A stretch of 64,000 nt of DNA from Luscinia megarhynchos. Its lineage: Eukaryota > Chordata > Aves > Passeriformes > Turdidae. A program made the translations under genes and the position numbers. The DNA is taken from contig CM067569.1 of the NCBI GenBank assembly GCA_034336665.1, positions 24,835,320 to 24,899,319 on the forward strand. The letters run 5' to 3'. Shown one piece after another: positions 50,063 through 64,000 of this stretch. Below the pieces are notes generated by a model. It was not told the DNA's origin and searched no databases. It was given only the letters and a program-made list of their open reading frames with translations. Numbering within the stretch: the first letter of the stretch is position 1; each line of letters opens with the position of its first letter.

Positions 50063-53000
50063 GTTGCTGTTTTAATGTCTTTAATGCTTTTTAATGTCTT
50101 AACACTGAAATGCATTTAAATAATGTTTCAGAAGAAAATAAACCTACCTAAAACTCCATTAAGGTGTTTATCTTATAGCAAGTTTTATTAGGAATTGAGC
50201 CTCATTACTCTCTTCCTAATAATCTCAGTTAAAGCTGTGCTGCAGATCCTGTAATTTACCTTCAAAAATTATTTTTCTCACTGCATCTAATAATAGAATA
50301 ATAGGAAGGAAGGCTTTTTCTTCTAAACATATTAATTAGTTTAGCACCCTACAATGAGGAAGATCTAATTTGCCTGCAATGTTTTCTGGTACCTTGTTTT
50401 GTTTTCTTTTTTCTTTCTTTCTTTTTTTTTTTTTTTTTTTTTTTTTTGGTAACAAATATCAAGAAAGAACTTTTTCTAAGAAATTTGTTCACCATTTTCA
50501 TGCAACTAGGGTAACTAGAGTGTATTTTCTGTAAGGAGCTTTTCTGCTTTTTCATGTCTACTGGTGGATTCACCTCTGTATTCTGCAAAGTTTGTCAGAC
50601 CAAGACTACATCCAAGACTACCTGCCCTGTTCAAGAGCAAGTCAACACTTTAACAATATACAATATTAATTCTTCTTGCTGCAAAAGGAGAGATTTTCTT
50701 TGCAGCCTCCTTTTCCCTTCCCTTCCCCTCCTAACCCTCAATGTACATGTGGCCATTCAGAACAACCCATGTTGTCCTTTCTATTGAAATATTTTTCTTA
50801 TTGAAAAATAAAATTTGGCACTCTTTGAATTAAGTCATCTATGTGTATTTCCCAAAAAAGGATTTTAATTTCTGCTTCTCTCTCCTGGGCACTGTGTGTG
50901 GTCTGTGTCCTTTCTGCTGTGAAGAACTGCAGCTTGAGCCCAGTATTCCCTTTGAATGCATTGACAGGAAAGGGTTGATTGCCTCTCCAATCTTGCATGT
51001 AGTATTCCTGTCATTACCCACCAGGATGGCTTTTATTTTTTCTGCAGTGTTACATAATTGACTCAACTATGATTCATATCAGCACTCTGGTAGTTTTCAG
51101 CAGTGCTGCAGTGTAGGCTGACAAGTTCTCCTCCTCCACAATTAAAAAAAATGTATTCTCTCCTTTAATTCAGTGGCTTTACTTTTGTGATGCCCTCCAC
51201 ATCCCAGTTACCCTTTGGAAAAGTCAGATGTTAAAGATGCATCTAGTGGTACGTGCTAGTCTTCCACGGGAAACTACTTGTAAGAACTCATGCTGAAGTG
51301 GTTCATTTTAAGCTGTGTGGTAAAACAAATGCAGCTCACTCTGCTGGTGTTCAAGGCAAAGATATAAGAGAATATGAGGTCAGCCAAGTTGCTGTGAAGA
51401 GCCAGTTATGGCTGAGGAATGTCATTTTTCCACGTGCACAGCACTTGCTTGTAGGCCAAGCACAGAAACTACCAAGTCTTAGTGTAAAAGTGTGTTTTTG
51501 GTTGCTTCAGCTCAGTTTGAAAGGCTGGGAGTTCCACAGCTTGTCAAAACCATCATCCTTATCATAGGATTAGAGGGAGGAGGCAAAGATTATGTTGACC
51601 TTGAAACTGAGTTCTGTCATTGTTTGCAAAGTTGATCCATTTGAGCTCAGCCACATTTGTTTAACAAAGTGCCTTGTATGTATCTCAGTTGCTGCTCAGG
51701 TATGTCTGACATTTTGCTTTCCTTAGGAAAATGCCTTATTAGTAGCAAAAGTACAAGCAGATGTCCTTTCTTATTTTTTTTCATTTCTTAATTTCTAATG
51801 TACACAACTTCTGTTTCATTGGAATTGCAAGGGAAAAAAGGGCTAATAAGTTTTCAAAATTTTTGGAGGTTTATAAGCTATTGCTGAGATGAGTGTATTC
51901 CATTAGCAACCAACCACTAGATTAAATTTGCTACTTAAATCACTATGAAAATTGGTCCTAAAATGGATATAATCTTATTGCTTTCTTTTCCTTCAAATAC
52001 CATGTTGCCCAAAAGTTACATGGCCTGGTATATCAGCCTCAGTGACTTTTGTGTTATACTCTTTGGGTTTGTCCTCTTTAGTGCCTGTCTCCATTAGTAA
52101 ACCATAATTTGTCTTAGATTAATGGTATTTCCTGTGTAAGAGATAAAATGTCTTGGGTCACTTTACACCAGAGAAATTCCTATCCTTTCACAGCTTCAGC
52201 TATGCAAGCATATCTTTCCTTAGCTTCCAATGTCTAAGTTTTTTATAGAAGTTCTGTGATTGCAACAAGGGGAGATGCAAAATGTGCTGCCTTCAAGACC
52301 AACAGAAGAATTGGACTGAGACCTCCAAATAATTGTTCTATTCTGAGGGCTCAGACTCTGAGTGTGTGTCTTAACTGCTTATTTTAAATGCTTGGTTTCT
52401 CCCCTCACATTACAGATACTTTTGCTGTGCTAGCTGGTCTGGTTTTATTCTCTTTATAGTCAGTGCATGCCAGAGAAAAATGCCTCTTAATGTGTCAAAT
52501 CGTCCCTAAGAGAGAAGTCTACATATGCAGGAGTTCCTCCAGGATCTGAGAAAACCTGGTTTAGGAGAACAGCCTGCTGATGTTGTTGTCCTGGGTTCAA
52601 GAGACATACATCAACATTAAACTGCTAAAATGTGTGCTAAACAAAGAGAAGCCATGCTACTTAATCCAGATAGCCATGTCAGATAAATGGCCTGGGTACA
52701 ATCTGGTACTAAAATATAATTATTTCAACTAGTCACCTGCTTAAAAATGTGGCAGCTCTACCTTATCATTAAAAAAGCATCAGACTAAGTTTCTAGAGGA
52801 GTGCTGCCCAAATATTTTCTCACTGAAAAATACAGATTTGGATAAAAACCTGTTTAAAGTTATTTTTTGTACTATTCACTTGAAAACATAACCTTTTTTG
52901 ATTTAAAAATACATGAATACAAAAGCAAGCTTTTTTTCTTGCAGTTCTTTTAATCTCTTAGGAAAGTTAAGGCACATTTTTTGTTATTGAAAAGCAAGGA

Positions 53001-56000
53001 CAGATGTCAAAAGAGGGGTTTTGTGTTTCTCAAGGATGTTGTCTTTCTCTTGCTTATAAAGATTTTTCTTGTTCTCTTTTAAAAAATTGTTCAACAGTTT
53101 CTGTAACAAAACACTAGAAAAAATGTGCTGAGCAAGAATCCCTTATCTTCCCTATAACTGATCCTAACTTCTGAGCAAGCTGTTGCATTCTTCTTAATCT
53201 CTCAGCAGTCCTTGGAAAGTTTGGGACCTCACAGTTTAATTTCATGAAAAGACTGGGATATTAATCTTTAAAGAATTATTTTGCCATTCAAATCCAGTTT
53301 CTTTAATCTAGGAATGCTTGCAAATTTTTGTGCCCCCTTCAGTCACCAGGAGAAATTATTTCTGTTTTTTAAAAAAAGGCAAAAATGTTTGTTTGAAGTA
53401 TTTGGCAAAAGAAGGAATTTAAAATATTGCTTTCAGAAGCTTATAGAATGGGCCAATGTCTTCCCTTTTCCCCTTGTTTCTCACTGCATTAAAACAGTGT
53501 GGAAAATACATGAATATCACCACAGCTTTTAGAATTGCAGAGAATAAAAGCTGGTCAGAACCTATGGGGAAATGAAGAGAAACCTTTTTGCTCCAGCCTA
53601 GTAAGAGAAAGCCCAGCTTTAAGGAAAATGACTGAGACAGGAGGATTTTGAGAGAATCAGAGGGGGTTTTTTGTGTCATGCAAGTTCAGATTTGTTTCAA
53701 TGTCCCTAATTCTCTGCAGGCTCTGTAAAAAGCTGGGGATGAAGCTGCTTGGCTTCAGAACAACTAGAAACATGCTTTTTGTCTGGAAGGTGTTTTAGCA
53801 GGTAGCTACTGGTCTAAAGGCAATGTGCTTAAGAGATTTTCTGCATTGGATCTCGAAGCTGCAAAGTTCAGTGCTGAGTAAGAAACTTGAGAGCTGCCAA
53901 GAGCAGAGAGGAGTTCCTCCTCCCTAAGAGGTGTAGTAAAGACTCTTGGTGAAGCACTTGGCATTGAGGGAAAGTTTTGGCAGACAGACCTGTCCTAAAG
54001 CAGTTTTTTAGCATGTAATTTGTCATTGTGCCTTCAGCCAGCCCGTGGTAGTTTACCCTGAACAGAGAGACTAAACTGAATCTTTTGCTGCTGTCTGGTT
54101 CTCTGAGCACTGCCTGCTCTAATCATGACCTTCCCTAGCTTTGGAATGCTTTACCTCTATGTGCAGTTATTGCTACAATCATTTTAGCCTTAATAGCCTT
54201 CTCTTTGGCATACTCATTTAATTATGATTTTATATTTCGTCCCCTCTTCATGCAGGAAGATTGGGATTTTTGCTTCAGATTCCTCAGTCTAATTAAATAA
54301 GGGAAAAAAAAGCAATCTGGGAAACATGACTCACAGTACACAAATAGAAGACTGAAACTATTTGTATATATTTTGTTTTTTCTTTGATTCGTGTATGTAT
54401 TTGCATGCCTAAGTTATAAAAAAAATTACCTCTTTAATATTTATTTCAGTTTTCATATTTAGCTATTTGTCTTCTCTCTTCTTTCCCTCCACCCAACAAT
54501 TTTTGATCATTATGGAATTAAATATATCACTGAACCATATGTAAACTCTTGGAGCTATCAATGCAAATTCCTCACATTTTTCAGGGAGGAGAGTTTTTGG
54601 CATGCACCATCAGTTGGTGAGATGTTTTTATCTTCCCTAATACTGCAGTTTGTTAAATGGTTTATTTTCTTTGGCATTGCCCACAAAAAATAGAAATGCA
54701 TGGTAACCATCCTTACTGATGCAGTGTTCCTCTTCCACAATTTAGCACTAAGCCAAACACTGCACAAAATCTGCTATGGAAACAGCTCTCTGAACAGCTT
54801 GAAGGCTAGGCTGCTCTTATAATAAAGCATTGCAATTTGTAAGTAAGATTGTGAGCTTAGCCTTTCTACTTCATTTAGTTTCTGATATCTGGATTGAAGG
54901 TTTTTTTATTGACCAATAACAGCAAATTATTTCTGATGCAGTTGTGTAGGAGTAAAGGGACTCATTTGCCCTTGTGATGTTCTGAAAAGGGAATTTTTTG
55001 GGGGGAGAAGTAATAGGTAAGTCTTTCTTTGGACCTGCAATGTGCTGCAATGAATTTATATTTCTCCTCTTAGCTCTGCATTCTGTGAGGAACCAAGCAA
55101 ATATATGAGAGGAGGTAAATGCAAAGCACTTGGAACCTTTCTTCACTGGCTACTGCTGTTGGGCTGGTGAGAAACACCACTGCAAAGAAGCTTCTTTTAA
55201 GAAAGGACAGGGAAACAGTGTGTTACACTCTTTAAAAATCCAGAGTGAAGAAAGGGATGAGAAAAGTTTCTAGTTCTTACTACATAGTGTTGCAGTCAGA
55301 GTATTTTCCAGATCAAAAGCTTGAAGATCTATGAATATATTAAAGCTACAGTTGCCACTGATGTGGCAGCAGCATGAAGCATTTGATGTATAAAGACGTA
55401 TTTATGCAAGGAAGTTGAGAAATGTCTCCACTAGTGCTGATCAGTATGTGCAGAATGGTTGCATAAAGTGGTTATTGCTGCCTGATTTAGACTGGATCTA
55501 TATCCCCTCCTCCCCTTCCTCCCTCACTAAACTGTATTTCCTCAGCAAGACTCCACTGAGAGCCATGACTGCTCCTGAAAGCCACTGCAAAGCTGGAAAT
55601 GACAATTCAGCAGCAAGGCCAAGCCACTTGTCAGTGTGGTACCATTTAGAATGACCCTAATGTGACATCCTTGCATGAGGCAGCACGGTCATTTCAATAC
55701 CAGTATCAATATTTAATGCACTACTGCAAGGCCACATCATTGAGTTTTCTCTTGGACCAGATGTTTCTTTTGTAGGAGATGTTATTTAGAGTGAATCAGA
55801 GTTTTAGTTTCACTTTATGCAATTTAAATTCTAGTCTTGTCCATGCCAACCCTTTCTTGAGGCACTCTATCCATTAACTGCTCATTTTTCAGGGAATGAT
55901 ATAATGCCTTTCCAGATTACTGTTACAAAAGCAGTCTTTTTCTCAGATTTAATTGTTGCTTGCACATAAGTAATCATCCAGCCTTCTTCCTACTAAAGAA

Positions 56001-59000
56001 ACCATATTGTTATTAAATGAGTAGCAGGACTGAAGTCACTCCTCTTGAAGATAATGTCCATTGTTGACAATGCAGTTGAGTTCCTGTTATCTTGCTGAAG
56101 TGAAACATGAAGAAGAAAGCAGCAGATCAATGCTGTTTTCTGGTTTTACTAAAGAAAATAATTTTAGCCTGGAAAAGAAAGTTAAATTCCTTTGATCAGT
56201 GCCATATGCTTGAGTTTATAATAGGCTTTTGTGTTCCCACTTAGCTGGATCAGATTGAAAGTTGGATAATTATCAGTGAGGGTTAGAAATAAAATAATCA
56301 GTTTGCATGTCAAAATATCTTCATTTCTATGTCAGTCATGCTGTCTTTCTGGTACGGTGAAAACTGGCTCTGGGTTTAACAGCAACAGCACAATAAACAG
56401 AGTTCAACCCTTCCCTAGCAATTGGTTATTTTGCCTTGTGGACAGGGGAATTAGGACACATATTGCCAACTGTGGCTGCTGTGCTGGTATTAAGGCTGAA
56501 AGGTTTATATTGGTAAAAATTCTAAGCACTCCCCACTAAAACAGAGACTAATCAGGATATAAATATTCCATTCCTATTTATCTTCATTTTTTCAGAGTAG
56601 CATTCACATGTGAACCATCTACACCATCATCTCATCTACATCTATAGAATTTGACCAGGATTATTATTTCAGTGTTAACTTTGAATGCTCAGATGCAATA
56701 GGTTTAATTGACTTGGACAGTTGCATGATTTGGAGACAGATCAGCAATTCTGCTTGGTATGTCAGATTAAAGATGAGCTTATTGACATTATCTATACTGA
56801 TGTAATGACATTTATAAAGGTACCAGCAAATAGTCCTACTGTACGTCCTACTGTGTGCCTTTGCTTTGCAACCACTGTGAATTAAAAAAAAATAAAAATA
56901 TCCAAAACAAACAACAACCCCCTACTGCCTCAAACAAAGCAAAAAATCAAACCCAGTAATTTTAATGGTTTTGCAGCATTAAAATTTTTGCATCTGAATA
57001 TTTGCAAAAAAAGCAAGAGCAAACATCTGGTCTTGTAGCTGTTGTCATCCACTCTGTTACTTCATTAAGAATCTATCCAGGTGAGTTTGTCTTGGGAAAT
57101 GTGAGCCAAAATTGTGTGCACCTGCTTCTAATTAAAGAGCTTCCAGTTGCTTAAGAAACATTATGACCTAAAGGCTCTTATAAAACCAAGAATAACATCT
57201 AAGATACATGAGGGAAGTACTAAAGCTTCCACTGAGATTGTGTTCTTTGTACTGTGTTTTATTATACAACATTAAGCTGAGCTCCAGCAGTCGTAGGTGC
57301 TGGGAAAAGATAAGAGATTGTTGCTGTGTGTGACGTGTATTGCCATGGAAATACTGTTCTTCAGAAGAAATAAGCCTCCTCCCTATTGTGCATTATGGGC
57401 TACTAATAAACCCTATAAAAAAAGAAAAAGGAAAAAAAGAGTAAATGAACTTACTTGAGCAGTAGGCAATAATAAATGATTTTTAGAATATTGAAATAAG
57501 ATAGTGGGGCTGGATTGTAAAATTGTATTTGTTTTACAGTGGGCAATAACACAATTATGAGATGTCTTTGAACCTTTTCTAAAACTCATTTGGTAAAGAA
57601 GGGAAGAATCTGAGTTTGCAATTATAATTAATTCCATATAGCCAATGTCCAAGAAATCTTCAATACTTTGAAAAAGAATGAGACTTCCCCCCTGACACCA
57701 GATTTCAATAGTGTATTTGTTATCCAATATAATAACTTTTGGATATTATACACCCACTAAATAATAAGTAATTGATAGTAGCTAAAAGTTCTGTAATAAT
57801 TTGTATAGTTGGGCTATTTGTTTTCTTCCTTCTGGTTTTTAACTTGGGTAAGAGTAGATGGCTGTTGTTCTTCAGCAAATGGATACCAGCATCAATACAA
57901 GTGTTTGGGAAGTGTTCATTAGTAGAAGCATTCATTATTTTTCATCCTTGGAAATTCCATTTATTAGTATCTGTGAATAAAATTATTTTCCTGATTTTCT
58001 GTGACACTGCTTAGAAAGCTTAAAAGCTGTTTTCAGACAGTTCTTAAGAGTTTTATTTGTTTCACTGTCCTTTTTTTTCATGTTAAGAATACTGAAAGAA
58101 GGAACAGAGAAGAGATGCACTCGATATTACTCTCCATTTTGCTGAAGACACTTTAGAGTCTGTTGGTTGACTGTAATGGGTGTTGGACTTCCAAAAATGG
58201 GGAAAGATGTTTGATTTTTTTCCTGTTTTCTGTGCTCTACTGTGTGAGAATAAATGGATTAAAAAGCAAGTATAAATAAACAATTTTGTTGCTCTAGATA
58301 ACTGGCTGAAATTGCTGTCATTAGATATTACGTAAGGCAAGGAATTTATCTGTGTTCGAATAAGTATTAGGGAGACAATTCTGGTTGCCTCAACAAGGAT
58401 AACAAGAGAAAGGCAAGACAGTTCTTGCTAATGAAGTGCTGTTTTTATATGGAAATCAGCCTAATTTTTGACAACTCTTTTAAAGAATTGTTGTTTAATT
58501 GAAGAAGTTCATCATTACTATTGCATGTCTACTGATTGTGTCATAATCCTAACAGGCATGTAAAATTCCTAGTGGCACAGTAATAATTCTAGCTATTTTA
58601 GGAATGAGAAAATATGCTGCTTCATTGTGATTGGGATAAATGCTACTGTCTTGGGATAAAGGAGTCCTTCAGCTATCAATTCCTTCCTTCTATAAACATG
58701 TATTATTTTAGTTATGTTAATTTCCCCCTCTATTTCTTTGCTATCTTTTACAACTGACAAAAGACATCAGCTACTGACATGCAGATAAGATATGCAGAAG
58801 CAGGATCCTGAATTTTGAGAACTGACAAGAAAAAAGAAATCTAAATTAAGGCATTTCCACAAATCCTTACAGATTGGCCTTTAAAAGACAAATTGCTTAT
58901 GCCTTTTTTCTTTCCTCTAGTATTTTTGCCAGTTCTTTTAGGTGTGCCTTCTAACTGTAAAAAAACAAACCAGGTCTCGTTTTGCAGTCTTTGCCATTTG

Positions 59001-59290
59001 TCAGAATTCTGGACTCCTAATTGTATGGAGTGCATACTATGTCCACATCCTTTCATTAAAGCAGGCAGGAAAAAAAAATCATGCTGTGTAGGTTTTGTTT
59101 TATTCAACCAATTTTTCCAGGACAGCTTTAAAGACGCTTAACTCGTTTGTGCTGCAAACACATTGTGTACTGCGAGGCGCTGTCTTCCTCTCAAGTGCTT
59201 CCATACCCTGGTTGCCATGGAGAGGGAGAAAAAGAGCAAAAAATTCCTGTAGTGAATACCTTTATAATTCCAAAATCATCGCTCAGCAGG
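50063..59290. other. Upstream intergenic sequence, no gene seen
   Basis: AT-rich sequence with a long pyrimidine tract at 50402-50447, of which 50422-50447 is 26 T. An RFX-like TTGCCATGGAAA lies around 57340-57352 and an X-box-like GTTGCCATGG at 59211-59220. No exon or transposon was recognised. Confidence 0.6.
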
Positions 59291-59580
59291 GCTGTGGGCG
59301 TAATAACCTCATGAAGGAACAGTGTGGATTTTCCCCCAGGCTGCGGGAACGTGTCCCCCGCCCGGTCCCCGCTCAGCTGCAGAGGGGCAGCAGGGACCGG
59401 CGGGGTGGGAGCTCAGTGGCGGCTGATTTTTGGCTGTGCCGTGGGGATGAGCGTGTTCAGGAGCCCCAGGAGGAGAGGGGCTGCTGCCCTGGCTGTGCAG
59501 GCAGGTGTGACGGAGCAGGGCTGCTCCCAGCAGTGGGAGAGCAGGGCTCCAGCCCCCCGTGCTCCTCTGCACGTTTGTCA
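59291..59580. other. Small GC/CpG-rich patch
   Basis: About 290 bp of GC-rich sequence with a cluster of CpGs (densest about 59340-59460) in AT-rich surroundings. It could be a distal regulatory element or the start of a non-coding transcript. No clear splice donor, TATA box or conserved protein was found. Confidence 0.4.
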
Positions 59581-62500
59581 GCTTGATGAGTTTTCTGGCA
59601 GCTTCCTATTCAGGGAAGGGTCTCTGAGCCCTCGTGGCTTCCAGCAAGGATGAAGATGCCACCTCTCAGTCACCTTTCACAGATGTCAGCTGTCCCCTCT
59701 GTGCCAGGTTCCAGCTCACACCCCTTCTGGCATCCTAGCCGGCCTGAATATCCCTGTGTTATGCTGTGTACAAATACACAAGATTTTCAAAAGCTCTGGG
59801 ATTTAGGCTGGAACTGGGGCAACATTTTTACTTAAGGTATTTGAATACCTTGTTTTGAACACAGGGTACATATCTCCAATATCCTGACTCCTTTTAAAAA
59901 CATCCCAAGTCCTCCTAAGCCATAGGAATGTAATTTTTGAAGCTTTTCCAGAGAAGCCTGACCCAGGAGCGCTGTACCAAATAAGTCATGTAAGTGCTTG
60001 CAGCATTTTGCAGAGTTCAGGTTGAGACCTGCAGTAGAGTGATGGCATTTTGAGACTTTCAGTGATAGATGACAGTGCCCACAGTCATAGCAACTTGATG
60101 CAGCATCCTACTGCTAGCACCATCTGCTACAATTTTTAAATATAGAAGGGGATTTTTCTTAGTCAGCATGTTTCTGTCAGAATGAGCTCTTCATAGGCCT
60201 AATCTGAATGCCACCACAGAGCTTTAAACTTCATCAGCTTTCTAATGGAATAACCCAGTCTAATCTTTTCCGAGTGTTTGCTTTTTCTTAGCAAATGGAA
60301 TCAATTTTTACTCTTCAGTGATTTCTGTGGCTGTGTCTGCACTTATGTCTGAAGCATTTCCTGTCTTTGCACTATCATTTGTATTCCTATCAACAACAAT
60401 TTTAGGGTCTGAGAAGTCATCAGCTGCTGAAATAAGTGGAGAGCTGCCTTTTTGCTTGAATATTGCTACCATAAAGTACAATGTCATCAAACAGCTTACT
60501 TAGCTTCATCTCACCCCTTTCTTTTTATTTAACAGGTGCCTCCAAAATGCATATGAAAACAATGCTAAAGGCTTGGCAACTCATCTGCAAAATGCCATGT
60601 GACTTTTCTAAGATTGTTTAAGCATCTGTCACTTAGGAATCATGATGTTTAAAAATATTTATAAAGCATTCTGAAAGCCACAGATGAAAATACCTGTTTG
60701 TATAATATTACTTGTTAGGTAAGATAGTGGTCTGCAGGGTCTGATCCCTCTCTGCTCGTTGTGCCAGCAAAGCTTCTTGTCATCTAAACCTCTCACTGCT
60801 GTCCCATGCTGGTCATCTGCTTCCAAACATGAGGATAAACAGGCTTGGAGGCAACAGCAGTACTCACTGCAGCAAAAAACTTTTTCCTTGATCTGGCAGA
60901 AGGCTTAGGCCAATACAAGCCATCAAGCAAGCTGGTTCAACCTACTGGCTGTGTTTCCTCCTCCCTCTAGGAGACAGAACCTCTCTGCTCACATCTGAAA
61001 CCTTTTACAAGCAGCCTCAGAACGGGCTCAGGCATAGGCCAGGGTGGAGACCCACTGCTCCCTTGCCCAGGTCTGTAAGGCACAATGATCTTTGAAGGAA
61101 TGCACAACTTGTCCTTGCATTCAGAGTCTTTCCCTGGCCTCCTCCCATGTCCTCTGGAGCCCAAGGAAGGCGGGACACAATGGGGATGTCCCGCAGGGCT
61201 GACACCCGCACGCCACTTCTTCCTCTGATTGTTCCCCCACAGCTGTTCTGCAAACATTTCCTGCCCTTCCTGCCCCTGAGCAGCAGCTCAAGATACTGAA
61301 TGTACAAGGAATTGCTCACTGTGTAAGTGAAATATAGCTTTAAAATCTATGTGGTGTTCGCACATTGTAGCAAACTTCAGCTTGGTCTACTTAAGAAAGA
61401 TTTTATATTTAGTCTTTGCTAGGATTTTACTAAGAAGTTGATTATTTTGCTAAGATGTGTGCCTCTTTTGTCTTCTCAAAGTGTTTTAGGGCATGGTTAC
61501 ACTGCATTGACCTGAAATGCCTCAATAATTTGAATAGGTAAACAGATGACTTTGGAGCATGAATTTATTTGTGTAGCAGTCCATAATGCTCCTTCCTGAG
61601 CTGTTAGTTCTTCCTGCAAACATACACCTCATTTAGATGCTGAACTGAGAATTTAGTTGTATATTAAATAAAGAGCCTCCTGAAAAATAGCTACAGTAAT
61701 CATTCTTTATAGCTACACAGCATGCCTGACACAAAAAATGATAGAACAAAGTCACTAGCTGAAGCCTTGGACAGCAGATTAAATGTATGACTAATAAAGC
61801 CTGAAAGCCAAGATTGGTGACAGACATTATGTTCATCCTGGCCAATGTGAGTTTAAGAAGCCAGAGATGATTTTATTTGAAGAGCCTTAATGAGGAAAAA
61901 AATGAGAATCACTTGCTAGTAGAACAGAGTATGGTAGATGCTCTTTGGTGTGGGTTTGTCAGAACTGGAAGAGGATGATACTTCAATGTCACTTGCTCTC
62001 TGAATTAGCACATTTGCAAAATAGAAAAAACAAATACTCTTTTTCTGCATCTTCTGTTCAGCAAATCCCTCTGCAGATACCATTTATTTGTTGGTTTGGT
62101 TTTTTTTACCTTTGTGAGTTAGCAAACTTCAGCCTCAAGTAGCTTAAGTTAGAGCTGCAGTGAGATGGAAAGAAAACACTCCAGGACAGGTGACTGCCAT
62201 GAAATATAACAGCAGCAAGTGAGAGTGTTGAGGCTAATCTCTGAAATGTTGTTCTAATTTTGAGATTTGAATTCAGTATTAGCCCAATACAGTATGTGAC
62301 TGAGAAGAAGGGCTCATTATCTGGACTTTTTTCATAAATCTGCAGTTAGATTTCCTATAATGGTGTTATGCACAGGACAAGTACAGAGTGCCAGAGGGCA
62401 GAAGGAATGAATGATTATAGGATACTCATGATAAAGGGAACCCCAGAGAACCATACAGTCTTCCCTAGGCTGGTTTCAGGTAACCTGCTCAGGTTTTCTG

Positions 62501-64000
62501 TGCTTGCCCTTATATTTCAACAGAGCACTAATATAAGAGTACCAAATGCATAATCTGTAAGGTGGGCAACTCTATACAAATCCTTGTGAGAGCCAAGATG
62601 AGCAATATTTCTTTAAATCTGCACACTACTGTTAATCTGTATAAACCATATTTGGCACCACACAATTAGCTGAGTGGTTGGAAACAATTTCTGTAAGCCT
62701 GCATGGCAATGACTGCAGCTCCTGGCAAAATCAGAATTCTGACTCAAGTGGTCCATCACAATTCCAATGATGACTCCAGATCAAGAACTGTAGTAACTAA
62801 GAGCTCAAACATAATATTCATAAATACAAAGTACATATTTCTGTCTGTGAAGACTGCATTTCGAGCTAGCCTTCCTATTGACATTGTTACATTTGGTAAG
62901 ATATATTTATCTGAACTGAGAAGTGCTGAGCTCTGGGAAGGTTGCAATGAATGTTGAACTTCAAGGAACCCACAGGTGATCTGTGAGCAGCCATGGCTTT
63001 CACTGACTTGTCTATCAGCTCTCTGACTTGTAGGGTAGTTATTATGTAGTGAATTCTTGGGGGATCTCCATCAATCCTGGCCACCCCAGGCAGCTGCAGC
63101 ACAGACAGGAGCTGCACTGCAGGAGTGAGTACTGGAGTAGAGTTGATGCTGGCTGACACTGATGATCAAATGATCAAATTGCAGGTGATATATAGTACAA
63201 ATTTACAGCTCTGCCTGCTGTGAAATGTTTGGGGGAAGCTGAAACCCTCTAGGTGATCTCAGGAAGGAAATATTTTTAAAGCTACACCACTGCTGGAGAC
63301 GATAATATATTGCTTCTATATAGCTCCTATCAGTAAATTACTGCTGTAAGAAAGTTGCTAGGGAGATAATACTGGACGCTGAAGGATTCATATTTTTGAA
63401 GCAATTGTCACTAAACTGACAGCTGCTGTACCATCTATCTTGGTATATTCACAAAGATAAATGCACAAAAGGGAAAAAATAATTCTGCTTGTGTATTGTT
63501 AGGAATCAGTAAATGGTCTTTGAATAGCACGTGACCCTAATTTCTGGAGCACAACATTCTCTAATGCATAGTTCTTGAGTTCACTTACTTCTGCATTTAG
63601 TTCTTGTTAGTTTTCTCATCTACTGCCCATCATACACTCATAAATTATGTCAATGTTCTATTTTCAGTCTCTGATGAAAACATATCATATTCCTATGCAG
63701 ATTTTTAAGATTCAAATCAAGGCTACTAGAATTGTTACAAACACTTTTGAGGCAAAATGAGAAAGTTGATCCCTAAAACCTGTTACCTCCTTGGCAAGTA
63801 ACGATGACCATTTTCAGGTGTTCAAATTTTTTAGTAAGTATGCACATTTATTTGGGGAAGGCTTCCAAAATGCAGGTACTTTCCTAAGCTTTACACTAAA
63901 CTTTCACCTGCATTCTTGACTAGAAGCCTCTCCATGTTCCTGCCTTGAGCAGAGAACTTTTGCTATTCAAGAGCAGACCAAAATCACTCATTTCTTTCCC
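59581..64000. other. Intergenic sequence, no gene seen
   Basis: Mixed AT-rich sequence to the window end. A moderately GC-rich stretch at about 61000-61290 has short open frames on the minus strand, but without splice signals or family resemblance I do not call it coding. Confidence 0.55.

Noticed and set aside
60967..61319. Two overlapping minus-strand frames in moderately GC-rich sequence
   Set aside because: No splice sites, promoter or homology that I can recognise. The two frames compete over the same bases.

Overview
The window looks like vertebrate nuclear DNA, most likely avian. It is mostly AT-rich and non-coding, very poor in recognisable transposons, has no long continuous reading frames, and carries one degraded CR1-like tail. 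The only protein-coding gene I can identify is the 5' end of RASGEF1A, a RAS/RAP2 guanine-nucleotide exchange factor, on the minus strand. Two coding pieces are visible. The first is a six-codon first exon (MVLESQ, 30457-30474). The second is a 60-codon exon (3838-4017) starting ETMPQTPIFSSML and ending DYYPD. They join in phase 0 and flank an intron of about 26.4 kb. The RasGEF_N and catalytic exons lie off the left edge. The species call is inference. The gene call rests on remembered similarity to human RASGEF1A plus consensus splice sites.

Layout: 1-3837 is intron 2. 3838-4017 is coding exon 2. 4018-30456 is intron 1, and it is not uniform. A CpG island (about 5.88-7.30 kb) contains a perfect CRE, an inverted CCAAT box, two candidate alternative first-exon donors that both keep the exon 2 frame, and a 17-20 bp GC-rich minisatellite. 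A second GC-rich block (about 20.6-22.3 kb) contains an 82-bp minisatellite of about 8.5 units with polarised variants, then a G-rich quadruplex-prone repeat. A compact TATA/initiator promoter with first exon lies at 30.45-30.66 kb.

From 30.7 to 64 kb I see no supported gene. This is probably the upstream intergenic region, with small GC-rich patches (40.3 and 59.3 kb), two perfect 24-bp palindromes, homopolymer tracts and the CR1 scrap. I found no clearly new genetic system. The best leads are the alternative-promoter architecture of RASGEF1A and the two GC-rich minisatellites in its first intron.
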